Shown here one piece after another: positions 34,401 through 42,819 of a stretch of 64,000 bases of DNA. Numbering within the stretch: the stretch's first letter is position 1; each line of letters begins with the position of its first letter. This DNA is from Campanula takesimana. Lineage: Eukaryota; Streptophyta; Magnoliopsida; Asterales; Campanulaceae. Location: NCBI GenBank assembly GCA_026119855.1, contig JAOWBW010000485.1, forward strand, positions 372,001-436,000, in the 5' to 3' direction. The notes beneath the pieces were generated by a model. The model saw only the letters and a list, made by a program, of their open reading frames with translations. It made no database searches and was not told the origin of the DNA. Made by a program: the position numbers and the translations under genes.

Positions 34401-35445
34401 ATTAATTATTAAAGTTTGATCTCATTTGGTTAAGTTGGACTAGTTGGAAGAATATGTATATATTCATTAAGATCCATGCTACACATCCATACTTTTGATC
34501 TATGTCATTTAGTTGAATTAGTATATGTGATTATAGTGGGTTTAGTTGCGAATCAATTACAACGACTGCCCCTTTAGTCCTATACTTATATGGCTAATGG
34601 ACGAGATTGTTATAGATGACAACAAAGTGCACATAAGGGTTGTCATTTATGTTATACTTGTGATTTAAAGGAAGAAATTTGTTTTGCAACCCAAGTGGGA
34701 GATTGTTAGATCATTGTGGCTTGCAACACAAGTTAATAGGCACCTTCCATAAATAAAGTCATGACTATGTCATTAATATAAAGTATGGTCAAAATAGTCA
34801 ATGTGTAGAATCCCTGAAATGTTATTTATCTATCTTTGATGGGCAAGATGGTAAATCAACATTGCTTTGGAAATGAATAGGTATGGTCCCTATTTGAAGT
34901 GTCACCATGTTTACTATATAAAGGCCCCTCCATCAAGCCTTAAACTTACTGAATTCTTACTTTTCTCTCTACATACTCTCTTCATAATTATCTAGAAGAA
35001 ATTCTGAGAAACTTAAGAGACACTCTCATTTAGAAGATCATCTCCCTACATCTTCATCATCCTTAATCTCCCTTCAAGACACAATAATGGATTCAACAGG
35101 TATACATTTATTACATGCTTCCGCTTCATCTTTTCCTCTTTCTCTTACTTAAATATGAGTGTGACATTCAGGGATTAAAATTGTTCTATCACTATCATAT
35201 TGGGACAAACAAAAAATGGTCAATGCGACTATCATTCTGAGACGGAGGGAATGATATTTTTGGCAAAAGTACCCTCCCTCACCAAAAGGGGCATATGAGC
35301 ATAGGCTCAGACATTTGTGTCTCGTAAGAGATAATAGTGTTTTGGTTTGTTGTTTGTGTAGGATGCTTGGAAGACAACACTTTTGTTGAGAGTGAAGGAA
35401 TCATTGAAGGCGAAAGAGATGGAGGATGATGATGATCTCACTTGA
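22429..35445 (+). CDS. ASNAP: alpha-SNAP (soluble NSF attachment protein)
   Basis: Nine phase-consistent exons: 22429-22573, 23927-23976, 24098-24170, 25471-25550, 25818-25969, 27052-27211, 27294-27341, 27642-27722, 35362-35445. They encode 290 aa, the usual plant length (about 289). Alpha-SNAP binds assembled SNARE complexes and recruits the ATPase NSF, which disassembles them; it acts on the cytosolic face of secretory membranes. The protein is a stack of TPR-like helices. Visible family blocks: GEDFEKKAEKKLNGWGLFGS (the N-terminal membrane-binding loop region), DAADFYEKAANCFKLAKSWD, AIVYYDKAADLFQGEE, KIYEEIARQSLNNNLLKYGV, DPTFSGTRECKLL. The C-terminus is acidic, EMEDDDDLT, with the penultimate Leu that in animals is needed to stimulate NSF ATPase. 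The last 27 codons are separated from the rest by a 7.6 kb intron holding a complete copia element. Confidence 0.95.
22879..23047. mobile_element. Stowaway-type MITE, ~180 bp subfamily
   Basis: Ends CTCCCTCCGTCCCAAAATGA / TCATTTTGGGACTGAGAGAG, TA on both sides. In alpha-SNAP intron 1. Confidence 0.86.
23092..23272. mobile_element. Stowaway-type MITE, ~180 bp subfamily
   Basis: Ends CTCCCTCTGTCCCAAAATGA / TCATTTTGGGACAGTTGGAG, right TA intact, left flank TG. Only 44 bp from the previous copy in the same intron and in the same orientation. Confidence 0.84.
23370..23641. mobile_element. Stowaway-like MITE
   Basis: Ends TTCATCCATCCCACTCAAAG / TTTTTAGTGGAGTGGATAGAG, TA flanks. An inner AGAGTCTCATTTGC pairs with AAAATAGACTCTTT. 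In alpha-SNAP intron 1. Confidence 0.65.
24878..25148. mobile_element. Stowaway-type MITE (GAGTGGG subfamily)
   Basis: Ends CTCCCTCCGTCCCTAACAAT / CATTGTTATGGGACAGATGGAG (inverted), TA on both sides. In alpha-SNAP intron 3. Confidence 0.85.
26417..26700. mobile_element. Stowaway-type MITE (GAGTGGG subfamily)
   Basis: Ends CTCCCTCCGTCTCTAGTTAA / CTAACCTGAAACGAAGGGAG, TA on both sides. An inner inverted pair GTTAATGTGAACC / AGTTCACACTAACTAGGGAC suggests a duplicated right end. In alpha-SNAP intron 5. Confidence 0.82.
26706..26729. repeat. C run and (CA)n microsatellite
   Basis: About 14 C residues followed by a short (CA)n, directly after a MITE right end. Confidence 0.8.
28541..29028 (+). 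repeat. left LTR of copia element
   Basis: Starts TGTTAGATCATTGTGG, ends TTGTTCTATCA. CTATATAAAGGCCCC near 28752 is a good TATA-box candidate for the element promoter. Confidence 0.93.
29447..29676. repeat. six dispersed copies of GGCACGGTCGTGC in copia leader
   Basis: Copies begin near 29447, 29469, 29564, 29588, 29640 and 29662. The second is a perfect palindrome core (GCACGGCCGTGC), the others carry one change. They sit in the untranslated leader between primer site and gag, in otherwise AT-rich DNA. Confidence 0.85.
30322..34362 (+). CDS. Ty1/copia Gag-Pol polyprotein
   Basis: 1346 aa from the first ATG preceding a typical copia Gag start (MSTIPMLNGTNFKTWK); the frame is open further upstream but without ATG. 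Order of domains is that of Pseudoviridae/copia. Gag (about 1-200) comes first, then a CCHC knuckle CFFCKDLTHMKYDC at 233-246 and aspartic protease WWLDSGATTHIS with catalytic Asp 280. A pre-integrase block LWHRRLGHIS lies near 420. The integrase core has acidic residues near 480 and 544 (RSDRGGGYYG) and Glu near 590 (NGVAERRNRT). Reverse transcriptase has YVDDILLAS near 1019. RNase H has YSDSDFAGCQDSRKSTSGY near 1190 and YCDNRAA near 1269. No stop or frameshift was found, so the element could be autonomous. Expression is not shown. Confidence 0.95.
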   Translation: MSTIPMLNGTNFKTWKNKIVMILGCMDIDLAFREPFPIPLNEESTPEDRLYVEKWKRSNRVSLMIMKNVVPETFLNSVPEDVDAKTFLETLEERFAKSEKSETSSTLRKLVSMKYKGTGNLREYILEMLHLSTKLKALKLEVTEELFVHLVLISLPPQFGHFEVTYNCQKDKWNINELISHVTQEEDRLKQSKVESAHLASTSSHGTKRRGKEVAVTSNKKPKGSNDHKEKKCFFCKDLTHMKYDCPKYHAWRAKKGMSFGLVCTEANLVSIPSYTWWLDSGATTHISMSMQGCLNYRRPSKDERFIYMGAGNPVEVIGIGTFRLLLSTGYYFVLNNTFIVPSFRRNLISITVLDKEGYSCSFGNNRCDLYFNSIIVGTSTLSSSDNLYLLNTTQTINESHNNETKSKKRKFSSENSYTLWHRRLGHISKRRIDKLVSEGIINKLDIPDKDFCIECLKGKFTNTKRKVSSRASSVLELIHTDICGPFPTPSWNGQQYFITFIDDYSRYGYIYLLHDKSQSLDVFKSFKAEVENQLGKTIKNVRSDRGGGYYGRNDGSGEQRPGPFARYLEECGIVPHYTMPGTPSMNGVAERRNRTLKDMVRSMVSYTSLPHSLWGDALKTATYLLNRAPSKATNNKIPYELWTNKKPSLNHLHVWGCPAEARPYRPNEGKLDAKTVSCYFVGYAERSRGYKFYNPKTRTFFETGNARFFEDVEFRGEIRNNNFEFKEEESISIPLPLVVPIGNQVLVPEIQEEQIQNIDSPINIEQHENVDQNEEIQQPQNEEEPVPLRRSNRVRRSAISDDYEVYLAENEGHLGLVGDEPLTFHQAIKGPNSHKWINAINEELKSMKDNDVWDLVPLPKDVKPIGCKWIFKTKRDSQGNVERHKARLVAKGFTQKEGIDYKETFSPVSSNYSFRIIMALVAHYDLELHQMDVKTAFLNGDIEETIYMKKPEMVDDLEQTNHLVCKLKKSIYGLKQASRQWYLKFNQVILSFGFEMNIGEDCIYHKFSGSKFIFLVLYVDDILLASNDINLLKDTKKFLSKKFEMKDLGEATFVLGIQIHRDRSRGTLGLSQKAYIEKVLQRFSMQNCKPHDTPVSKGDKFSLNQCPKNNFETKYMENIPYASALGSLMYAQVCTRPDLAFIVGMLGRYQSNPGREHWVAAKRVMRYLRNTKDYMLTYSKSDHLEIVGYSDSDFAGCQDSRKSTSGYVFTLAGGAISWRSAKQTLVTSSTMEAEFVACFEASNQAIWLRKFIEGLRIVDSVERPIKLYCDNRAAVLYSNNNKSSSKSKHIDIKFLVVRERVQKEQIEIQLIGTNSMLADPFTKALSPLVFHEHVAHMGVTTFDNI
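34704..35191 (+). repeat. right LTR of copia element
   Basis: 488 bp direct copy of 28541-29028 with about five substitutions, followed by CTATC. Confidence 0.93.
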
Positions 35446-36073
35446 ACCGCCACACCATATTATTTGACAAACACTTGTTTGCTTTGTGTGTTTCTTTATT
35501 GTATTGTCGACTATCGTAATCTCTTTATTCAGCCGTGTGTATATTAAATTTCATACTAGTACTTTTTTTCATTGAGTTATGATTGGCAACGTTTGGATCT
35601 ATTATGCATCTGATCTGACTGCATTAGGATATAAGCCGATTCGTCGTATGCCTCAGGGGAAACATTTTATGGAAGATATTATTATTTGATGAATGGAAAA
35701 TTGTACTGTCTTAGGACATTAACTAATTTTGTTTTAGTTATATATCGAGCAGATAGAAATGGTTGACCTACTTGGGATGGGTAAGTCGATTTTCATTATC
35801 ATCATTAATCTTTTATCGCCGCTCCATGGAAAAATATCTTATTCATTCCAATAAAATAAAATCTGAACTAATTAGTTGCAACTTGCAATACAAAAAAATG
35901 CTTCTCTCTGTGTCCCTAAATGAGTGTCTATTTTTAAGAAATATTTGTCCCAAAATGAGTGTCTTTTTTTAACATAACTTTGTCCCTAAATGTTTTTTTT
36001 TTTTCGGTTTTTTTTCACCGGTTTCTTTATACGTGCAAAACTAAATGTTTGAAAAGGAGATTACAAGAGTATA

Positions 36074-36331
36074 CTCCCTCCGTCCCACCCGAATTAGGAT
36101 TTTTGGGTTGGGCACGGAGATTAAGGAAAAAATGTTAGTAGAGTAGGTGGTGTGTGAGTATGAAAAGTGAAGTAGGAAAAAGAATGTAGGGTAAAAAATA
36201 ATGAGTAGAAAGTTGTTGTGAGTTTTAATGTGGGTCCCATTAACTAAAGCAACTTCCATTTTTGGGTTGTCCTAATTCGAATGGGACACCCAAAATGGAA
36301 ATTTGTCCTAATTCGAGTGGGACGGAGGGAG
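36074..36331. mobile_element. Stowaway-type MITE (GAGTGGG-like subfamily)
   Basis: Ends CTCCCTCCGTCCCACCCGAA / TTCGAGTGGGACGGAGGGAG, TA on both sides. The right inner arm is duplicated (two copies of TGTCCTAATTCGA near 36270 and 36305). Confidence 0.88.
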
Positions 36332-36726
36332 TATATGAATATTTGCTACCAAATTGTACAACAAAGTTGAGATTTTCAGTGTCCCTTCAAATAAAATTTG
36401 GATCAATTAGGGACCCACGGAAGCAAATAATTCGTCCCAAATTTGGATGTTCGTCAAAGGTAGGGAAGCAGCTTGCTTTAATTTCCACTATGTATGTAGC
36501 GAATAATTCTGGTTGATTAATCCTTTTAAGCCGCAACCCTCGTGTTACCCTTTTGCTTTGCGCACTTAATGAAAATAATTATTTATTATATTTATCATTG
36601 ATAAAATTGTATGAAAATAAATTTAATTTTAAATATCTGACATTATTTTGTGATAAATTAAAATCTACTTTCATTGAGTATGTCTTATGAAAAACGTGTT
36701 TTACCTTAAGGATAGGAAAAACGTAG

Positions 36727-36819
36727 TGTGGCGGGTCCGATGCAACCAATAAAATATCGTCGCCTCATGTTGTGAGCAAGATTTTGTGAACTTATTTTGT
36801 GCCCCTAGCATTGCTCTTT
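36727..36819 (-). mobile_element. truncated MITE with GCTAGGGGCAC end
   Basis: Contains GTCCGATGCAACCAATAAAA and ends TTTTGTGCCCCTAGCATTGC, matching one half of the family at 19019, 20187 and 21490 in inverted orientation. Confidence 0.6.
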
Positions 36820-38906
36820 TCCAAAAGACGCTGACGCTTTGGTGACATTTTTATAAATAACTGATTGTTGGATATTATGCCCTAGGCACTTGAGAAAGGC
36901 ATATATGTTACATCATATCTTCATTTGTTATAGAGATAACAAACCCGATTATTATATCTTTTGCATGTTTATTATAATAATCATTGTCCCTAGCACTTAT
37001 GAAGAGCTAGCATGAGTTTAATGGATAATCATATGATGATTATGGTGCATAGGATGCAGATTAAACTTGTGGGTACTTGTTGGAGAACAAGGTACTAGAT
37101 AGACCCGTTATGATATTTATGTCATTGTCAAATGTCATAATTAAATCTCATAATAGTTATATCATTTGATATCCTTAGACCTGATACTATCATGGTCTTC
37201 CACATGTTGAACATTATGTTTGACGTACTCAAACGCTACCCTTAACCGGGTGGTTATAAAGGTTACGATTGACATAATCGGATTCTTGTAGGGAAGAATG
37301 ATAAGTTAAGATGGAATTTGTTCATCTCTCAAGAGAGATATCTGCTTGGCCACTCGATGAGTGAGATTGATGATAGTGTATGGCCATACCCAAATGAATT
37401 GATGTGTTCAATGTCATCTGCTCATATCAATCTACTTGGGATCGAGAAAGCATTGGACAACTAAGTTGACGTGGATCATGACTTATGTCCAATATGATAT
37501 CGCGTGACAAAGAGATTGTGATATGTTCTATAAAGTAACTTTGGACTTTCAATGTTATATTAATTGGATAGTCATAATGGCTTGCTAGAGTCCCTTATGA
37601 CTTACGGGTTCTGAATGGTTCGGACTCGTTGCCAACTTAGTATAATTCTATTGGGTTACACACAATAGAACGGATTGAAAAAGGCTAAAAATCTGGGAAT
37701 TGAGGAACTGGCGACCGTACGGCCGTGTGGGTGGCGTACGGCTCCTATAGAGCCGTACGGCTCCCCCCGTAACTGGCCAGATTCTGCAGTTTTTCTTGTT
37801 TGACAAGGAAACTCGGTCCGAACGGAATTAGGTCAAATCTGTTGGGTTTCATGCAATCATGCGCAGCGGAAGAATAACATGTAGAAACCCAAAAGCCTAG
37901 ATCTGTTATGCTCAATAATTCATAATATGAAGATGAAAGAAACTAACCCTTGTAGATCGAGATGCGAAAACTTGGATTCAGACGCTAAGAGAAACGCCCT
38001 CTACCGGTGATCCACACTTCGAACAGATTTCAAGAACACCTTGAACTTGACTGCTAGGTCTTTGGATTGAAAAACTATGGTGAAGAACAATTCTTCAAAG
38101 CTCCTAATGATTATTGAAGTTTGATAATTGGGAATAATCAAACTCAACAACCCAAGATTATAATGTATATTCTATCTCTCTAAGAAAGAGTTTGTGATTT
38201 GCAAAATCAATACATTAGGAACTATTCCCGGTTGTCCACATTATATACAAGGGGTTTCCAAAATCCTTTAGGACTTAGGTATTCTTGTCCAACAAGAATT
38301 GCCAAAAATTAAACTGCCAGCCGGGGGGCAGCCGTACGGCGGCCTTCCAGCCGTACGGCGGCAAGCCAGCCGTACAGCTCCCCTTTGCAGTTTCCTCGTT
38401 TTTCAATCCTTTTAATTATCCGTTCTGCGTGTGTGACTCAATATGATTATACTAAGTTGGCAACGAATTCGAACCATTCAAACCTCGTAAGTCATAAGCG
38501 GACTCTAGTAAGCCATTATGACTACCCACTTAGTATAACTTTGGAATCCAAAGTTTCCTAAAATAGAACATAACACAATATCTTTGTTACACAATGTCTA
38601 TTGAACGTAAGCCATGGTCAATGGTCAACTTACCTATGTTCAATGCTTTCTCGAGCCCGAATGTATTGATAATACAAATGACATTGATCAAATCAATTCA
38701 TTTGAGCATGGCCATGCATTTCATCAATACCATTCATCGAGTGGCCAAAGTTTGACATCTCTCTTGACGAGGAACAAATCCCATCTTGGCTTATTACTCC
38801 TCCCTACATGATTCCGATTACGCCAATCATATTCTTTATAGCTACCCGGTTAAGGGTAACATTTGAATATGTCAAACGTAATGTTCATTATGTGGAAGAT
38901 TGTAAT

Positions 38907-41065
38907 TGTCACGACCCGAATCCCCATCTCTATTTTCTTAGTAATAAATAATTATTTAATTATTTACTTGCTTAATTATTTATTTAATTATTTATTATGT
39001 GTGCATTTGGTGTGTTATAATAATTATGCCTAGCATTTTATTCGAGTTGTTTGGCTAGTGTGGAAGTGTTGAGTCTTAATTGTTAGCCGGGAGTGTAAGT
39101 AATTGTGTTAGTATGGGGAGGGGGTTTAGTTGTAACATTTCAAAATAATTTCCCCCTACTCCCCTCACCTCCCTACACCTCCTTCTCCCTCATACACTCC
39201 ACCCCTCCTCCCATTCTCCTATCCCAGACAACTCTCCCTCTCTCTCTCATCCTTGGGTAAGTTTTTCTTTCATTCCTTCTCTCTTCATTTTCTCCTTCTT
39301 CCTTTCATTATTATTCATTTCTTAAAACGTGAACATTCTTTAGATCGTCGATAGGATCGCGTAGAATCAAAAAGATTTGAAATCCATCAACTTTGAGAAT
39401 TTGCAGGTAAGTTACTTTTCCCCCATTTTAATGCTAAAATGTTCATATTATGTTTATATGATGTTTGATGTGTTATATTTGATGTTTGGTTGGGTTTTGA
39501 ATTTATTGAGAATTTATTTTGGGTTTTAATCAAAAATGGTGAAATCTTGAATGTTGGGTTTGATTCTTGATTTTGATTGTTAAATGTTGTTGTTTGAGTC
39601 TTTTTAGACTTATTGGTTGTTTTGGTACATTAGTATGTAAGTTGGAAGGTTGGATTTTGGGTTGAATGTGTTTTGGGTTTGAAAATGGAAGAACCCATGT
39701 TGTTCTTCCCGATTTCTGGAAATTCAGAAGCTTGGGCGGCCGCACAAAATGTCCTGGGCGACCGCGCATCTTTCTGAAAGCTTTTGTTCTTGTTTTGAGG
39801 CTTTTTGGGCGACCGCACATCCCACTTTGGGCGTCCGCACAGAACCCCTGAAAATTTACATTTGTTAAAATTTTGTGAATGAAGGATGCGTTTTGGTCTA
39901 AGTCTTGGGTGTCCTTCTAGTTGACCTTAGTGGACATTGTAGTACGCTCTAGTGATAGAATTGAGTCCTTTGTGATCAAGTTTGTAATGTGATAAGGTGT
40001 GTAACCATTGTGCTCCTTTTGAGTAACTTCAAGTGTGATGTTGTTGTTGAGTGATCTCTTCATGAGAATTTGTTTGAATCCTTTGTGATGAATTTGGCGT
40101 GGTTCCCTACTTTGGAATCAATGCCCCGTTGTTGTTTCAAGCGAGTATTTATTACTATGTGCTTGTATAGAGTCCAGCTGGCATTGTTGTGTTTGTTTTG
40201 GGCAGTGGTGTATATTATAATGGCACGAGCCGAGTCCAGTATAATGTACTTCACTGGTAACCCAGTTTCCCCATGTTCAGTGGCCTTGAGTGGGATGCCC
40301 CTTCCCGTGATCGTGGTTGGGATGAGCTAGCTCCTATGGTGAGTATTCTAGCTATTGGCTTGGGGGTATGACTATGTGTTATTTCCCCCATTACTGGTTG
40401 TTGTTGTTACTTGGTTCCGGAACCGGCTTCAGCTCGTTCATGCTGCTCAACGGACTCTTCTCAAAGGATGGTGTTCCGTTTATAGAACCTTGGCTCAGTA
40501 TCCACTTATGAGTGTTTATTTCCGCATTATGTGTTATGTGATGAGTGGACTATATCTTTGTGTTATATGCATATGTGACTGCCTATTGATTGTTCCTTTG
40601 TGATTATCATGTTGGCATGAAATGTAGTTGCATATTAGTAGCTTACTGAGATTTTATCTCACCCCTTATTTGTTTACCGTTTTAGATAAGGGCGTGCATC
40701 CGGGATAGGTCACTTATCACAAGGAAGGCGTCGAGGTGGTAAATTCTTTTGGGGTATGTTTGTAAAGGTTACATTATGTAAATGTATAACCTTAATGGGT
40801 AGTGTATCCGTGACTTGATCTTGTAACACCTATTTTTGGATAATTTTGGTGTTCATCCTTTTGTGTAAGTTATTGTAGGCCTTCATGCCAAGTAATTTAG
40901 TTGTGAAAGTTATTTAAAAGTAAAGTGGAGGTTTTGCATTCCAAAGTGGATTTCGTTTATCTTTATGATAGTTTTCGAAAAGTTTTTGTTAAATGTGATT
41001 TATGACGTCTTCCGCGCGCGTCCCGAGCGTGGGGCCATGTAGGACCACGGGTACGGGGCGCGACA
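38907..41065 (+). repeat. left LTR of Ty3/gypsy element
   Basis: Starts TGTCACGACCCGAATCC, ends GGGGCGCGACA. Four GC-rich motifs of the type GGGCG(G/A)CCGCAC lie at 39735-39845. Open frames at 39530-40603 recur identically in the right LTR and are not genes. Confidence 0.93.
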
Positions 41066-41145
41066 GTTGGTATCAGAGCTAGTTTGTAGATAGTCTAGAG
41101 TGACTAAAGGACCTAGGAGGGTAATCGAGTATGGAGTGAGTAACG

Positions 41146-42819
41146 ATGAGTGTCTTATGCAGGTACTCGGTAATCATGGTCGGGTCTGATAATGAACAGG
41201 GTGGACCTGCCGATCAGGGAAATGCAAGGGAAGAAGCCCTAGCAATGTTTCAAGGGATATTCGAGGCGGCATTGAAAACCATGAATGATAACAATCTTAG
41301 AGAGGCACCATTGGCTCCGAGGACTGGACTGGAACAATTTCTGAGGATGAAACCGACAGAGTTTGATGGAGGATCAGATGTGGCTACAGCAGAAAGGTGG
41401 GTTGAGTCTATGGAAAAGATATTTGAGGTCTTACAAAGCTCCGATGAGGATAGAGTAAGATTTGCGACCTACAAGCTAGTTGGAGGCGCAGAGTATTGGT
41501 GGAAATCGTTGAAAGCTAGTTGGGAGGAGGCACGGGTACCCCATGTTTGGGAGACGTTCAAGAAAAAGTTCAAAGAGCATTTTATTCCTAAGGTGGACCA
41601 AGATAGGAAGGAATCCGAGTTTCTTAGCTTGGAACAAAACTTGTTGACGGTGGCCGAGTATGTTGCCAAATTCACGGAATTGGCTCGCTACTGCAATTAC
41701 ATGGTTTCGACTGAAGAAAGGAAGACCTCGAGGTTTGTCAAAGGGTTGAAAACCGTGATCAGAACCCAACTCACTTCCCACAAATTCCAAGACTTACAAG
41801 ATGCCATTGATCGTGCCTACCAGGTGGAGCAGGACATTGTAGAGCATAAGAAGAGAACGGAATCAACAAGTGTAGCGAAACAAGGAGGTCAAGGGAAGCC
41901 ACAACCTCATCGTGGTGACCCTAGGGGAGCGCAGAACATCTTTTCACTTTTCAGGGGAACTTCTCAAGGACAACAGGGCAATAGAAATCAAGGTAACACC
42001 TCGGGGGGTCAGAATAATCGGGATTGCAATTATTGTCAAAAGGGAGGACACTCCGAGGAGAAGTGTTGGAAAAAGCAGGGAAAGTGCTTGAATTGCGGCC
42101 AGTTGGGTCACTTTCAATATAATTGTCCTAAACCGAAGAATCAGACAGTTGGTAGTGGTACCGGGTCGTCTTCGGGTCAGAAGAGGGATGCCTCGGGCAA
42201 GCCCAAGGTGCAAGGTCGTGTCTTCGCCATCAACCAACAACAGGCTTCGAATGCTTCTGACGTGATTGGAGGTATTATTTCTATGTCTAATAGGAGGGCA
42301 CGTGCACTAATAGACCCCGGTTCTTCGCATTCTTATGTGTCTGTGCATTTTGCATCTCAGTTGTCTTCTTTGCCTGAGTCTCTACCTTTTGTATTAGAGG
42401 TGTCTACCCCTATGGGTAAGAGTTTGGTGACTGATAAGGTATTGCGTGATTGTGATGTGCATATACGTGAGCATGTTTTACTTGCTGATTTGATTATATT
42501 GCCATTGCAAGATTTTGATATCATTTTGGGTATGGATTGGTTGAGTCGATACCATGCTACTGTTGATTGTTTTAAAAAGGTGGTTACTTTTTCTGCCCCT
42601 AATGCCCCTGAATTTTCTTTTGAGGCGATTCCTCTGAGTAAAAAGGTTCATGTTATTTCGTATGTGAAGGCTAGAAAGTTGTTGAGCCGTGGTTGTGTTG
42701 GGTTTCTGGCCAGTGTCCTGGATACTACGAAAAAGGTTTCTAGTGTGGAAGAGGTAAATATTGTTAGGGAATTTCCGGATGTGTTTTCTACGGAGTACTC
42801 TATGCCTCCCGATAGATAG
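41146..42819 (+). CDS. Ty3/gypsy Gag-protease
   Basis: 557 aa ending at TAG; an alternative start MVGSDNEQGG lies at 41176. Gag occupies the first ~260 residues (YWWKSLKASWEE, FKKKFKEHFIPK). Two CCHC knuckles follow, CNYCQKGGHSEEKC at 294 and CLNCGQLGHFQYNC at 314. The pepsin-like protease has the active-site motif LIDPGSSHSYVS with Asp 390, and the IILGMDWLSRYHATVDC block follows. The frame stops after YSMPPDR, where relatives continue into the reverse transcriptase linker, so this product would lack RT, RNase H and integrase unless the stop is read through. Confidence 0.9.
   Translation: MSVLCRYSVIMVGSDNEQGGPADQGNAREEALAMFQGIFEAALKTMNDNNLREAPLAPRTGLEQFLRMKPTEFDGGSDVATAERWVESMEKIFEVLQSSDEDRVRFATYKLVGGAEYWWKSLKASWEEARVPHVWETFKKKFKEHFIPKVDQDRKESEFLSLEQNLLTVAEYVAKFTELARYCNYMVSTEERKTSRFVKGLKTVIRTQLTSHKFQDLQDAIDRAYQVEQDIVEHKKRTESTSVAKQGGQGKPQPHRGDPRGAQNIFSLFRGTSQGQQGNRNQGNTSGGQNNRDCNYCQKGGHSEEKCWKKQGKCLNCGQLGHFQYNCPKPKNQTVGSGTGSSSGQKRDASGKPKVQGRVFAINQQQASNASDVIGGIISMSNRRARALIDPGSSHSYVSVHFASQLSSLPESLPFVLEVSTPMGKSLVTDKVLRDCDVHIREHVLLADLIILPLQDFDIILGMDWLSRYHATVDCFKKVVTFSAPNAPEFSFEAIPLSKKVHVISYVKARKLLSRGCVGFLASVLDTTKKVSSVEEVNIVREFPDVFSTEYSMPPDR

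Larger units (their letters stand above)
28541..35191 (+). mobile_element. complete Ty1/copia retrotransposon
   Basis: Two 488 bp LTRs and a 5 bp target duplication CTATC (28536-28540, 35192-35196). The primer site TTGGTATCAGAGC follows the left LTR (initiator tRNA-Met). The polypurine tract AAGTGGGAGAT precedes the right LTR. The single gag-pol frame (30322-34362) is uninterrupted. I count about five differences between the LTRs (about 1%), so the insertion is recent, roughly a few hundred thousand years if 1.3e-8 substitutions per site per year applies. It sits in sense orientation in the last intron of alpha-SNAP and appears structurally intact. Confidence 0.95.
28272..35251. mobile_element. 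probable Stowaway-type MITE split by the copia element
   Basis: Left end CTCCCTCCGTTCCATAATGA at 28272 and right end TCATTCTGAGACGGAGGGA near 35251 face each other across the copia insertion. A second unpaired left end (CTCCCTCCATCCCAAAAAG) lies at 28053. About 270 bp precede the copia, longer than most MITEs here, so extra sequence may also be present. Confidence 0.45.
35446..36865. other. alpha-SNAP 3' flank and intergenic DNA
   Basis: 3' UTR of alpha-SNAP, a diverged MITE-like stretch (TGTCCCTAAATGAGTGTC near 35914), one complete MITE (36074-36331) and a truncated GCTAGGGG-type MITE (36727-36819). No gene seen. Confidence 0.55.

Noticed and set aside
39530..40603. Several 60-96 codon frames, repeated at 46309-47382
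   Set aside because: Identical in both LTRs of the gypsy element; LTR sequence, not genes.
41065..41080. tRNA gene suggested by TTGGTATCAGAGC
   Set aside because: It is the 12-13 bp primer-binding site complementary to the 3' end of initiator tRNA-Met, as also at 29030; no cloverleaf.
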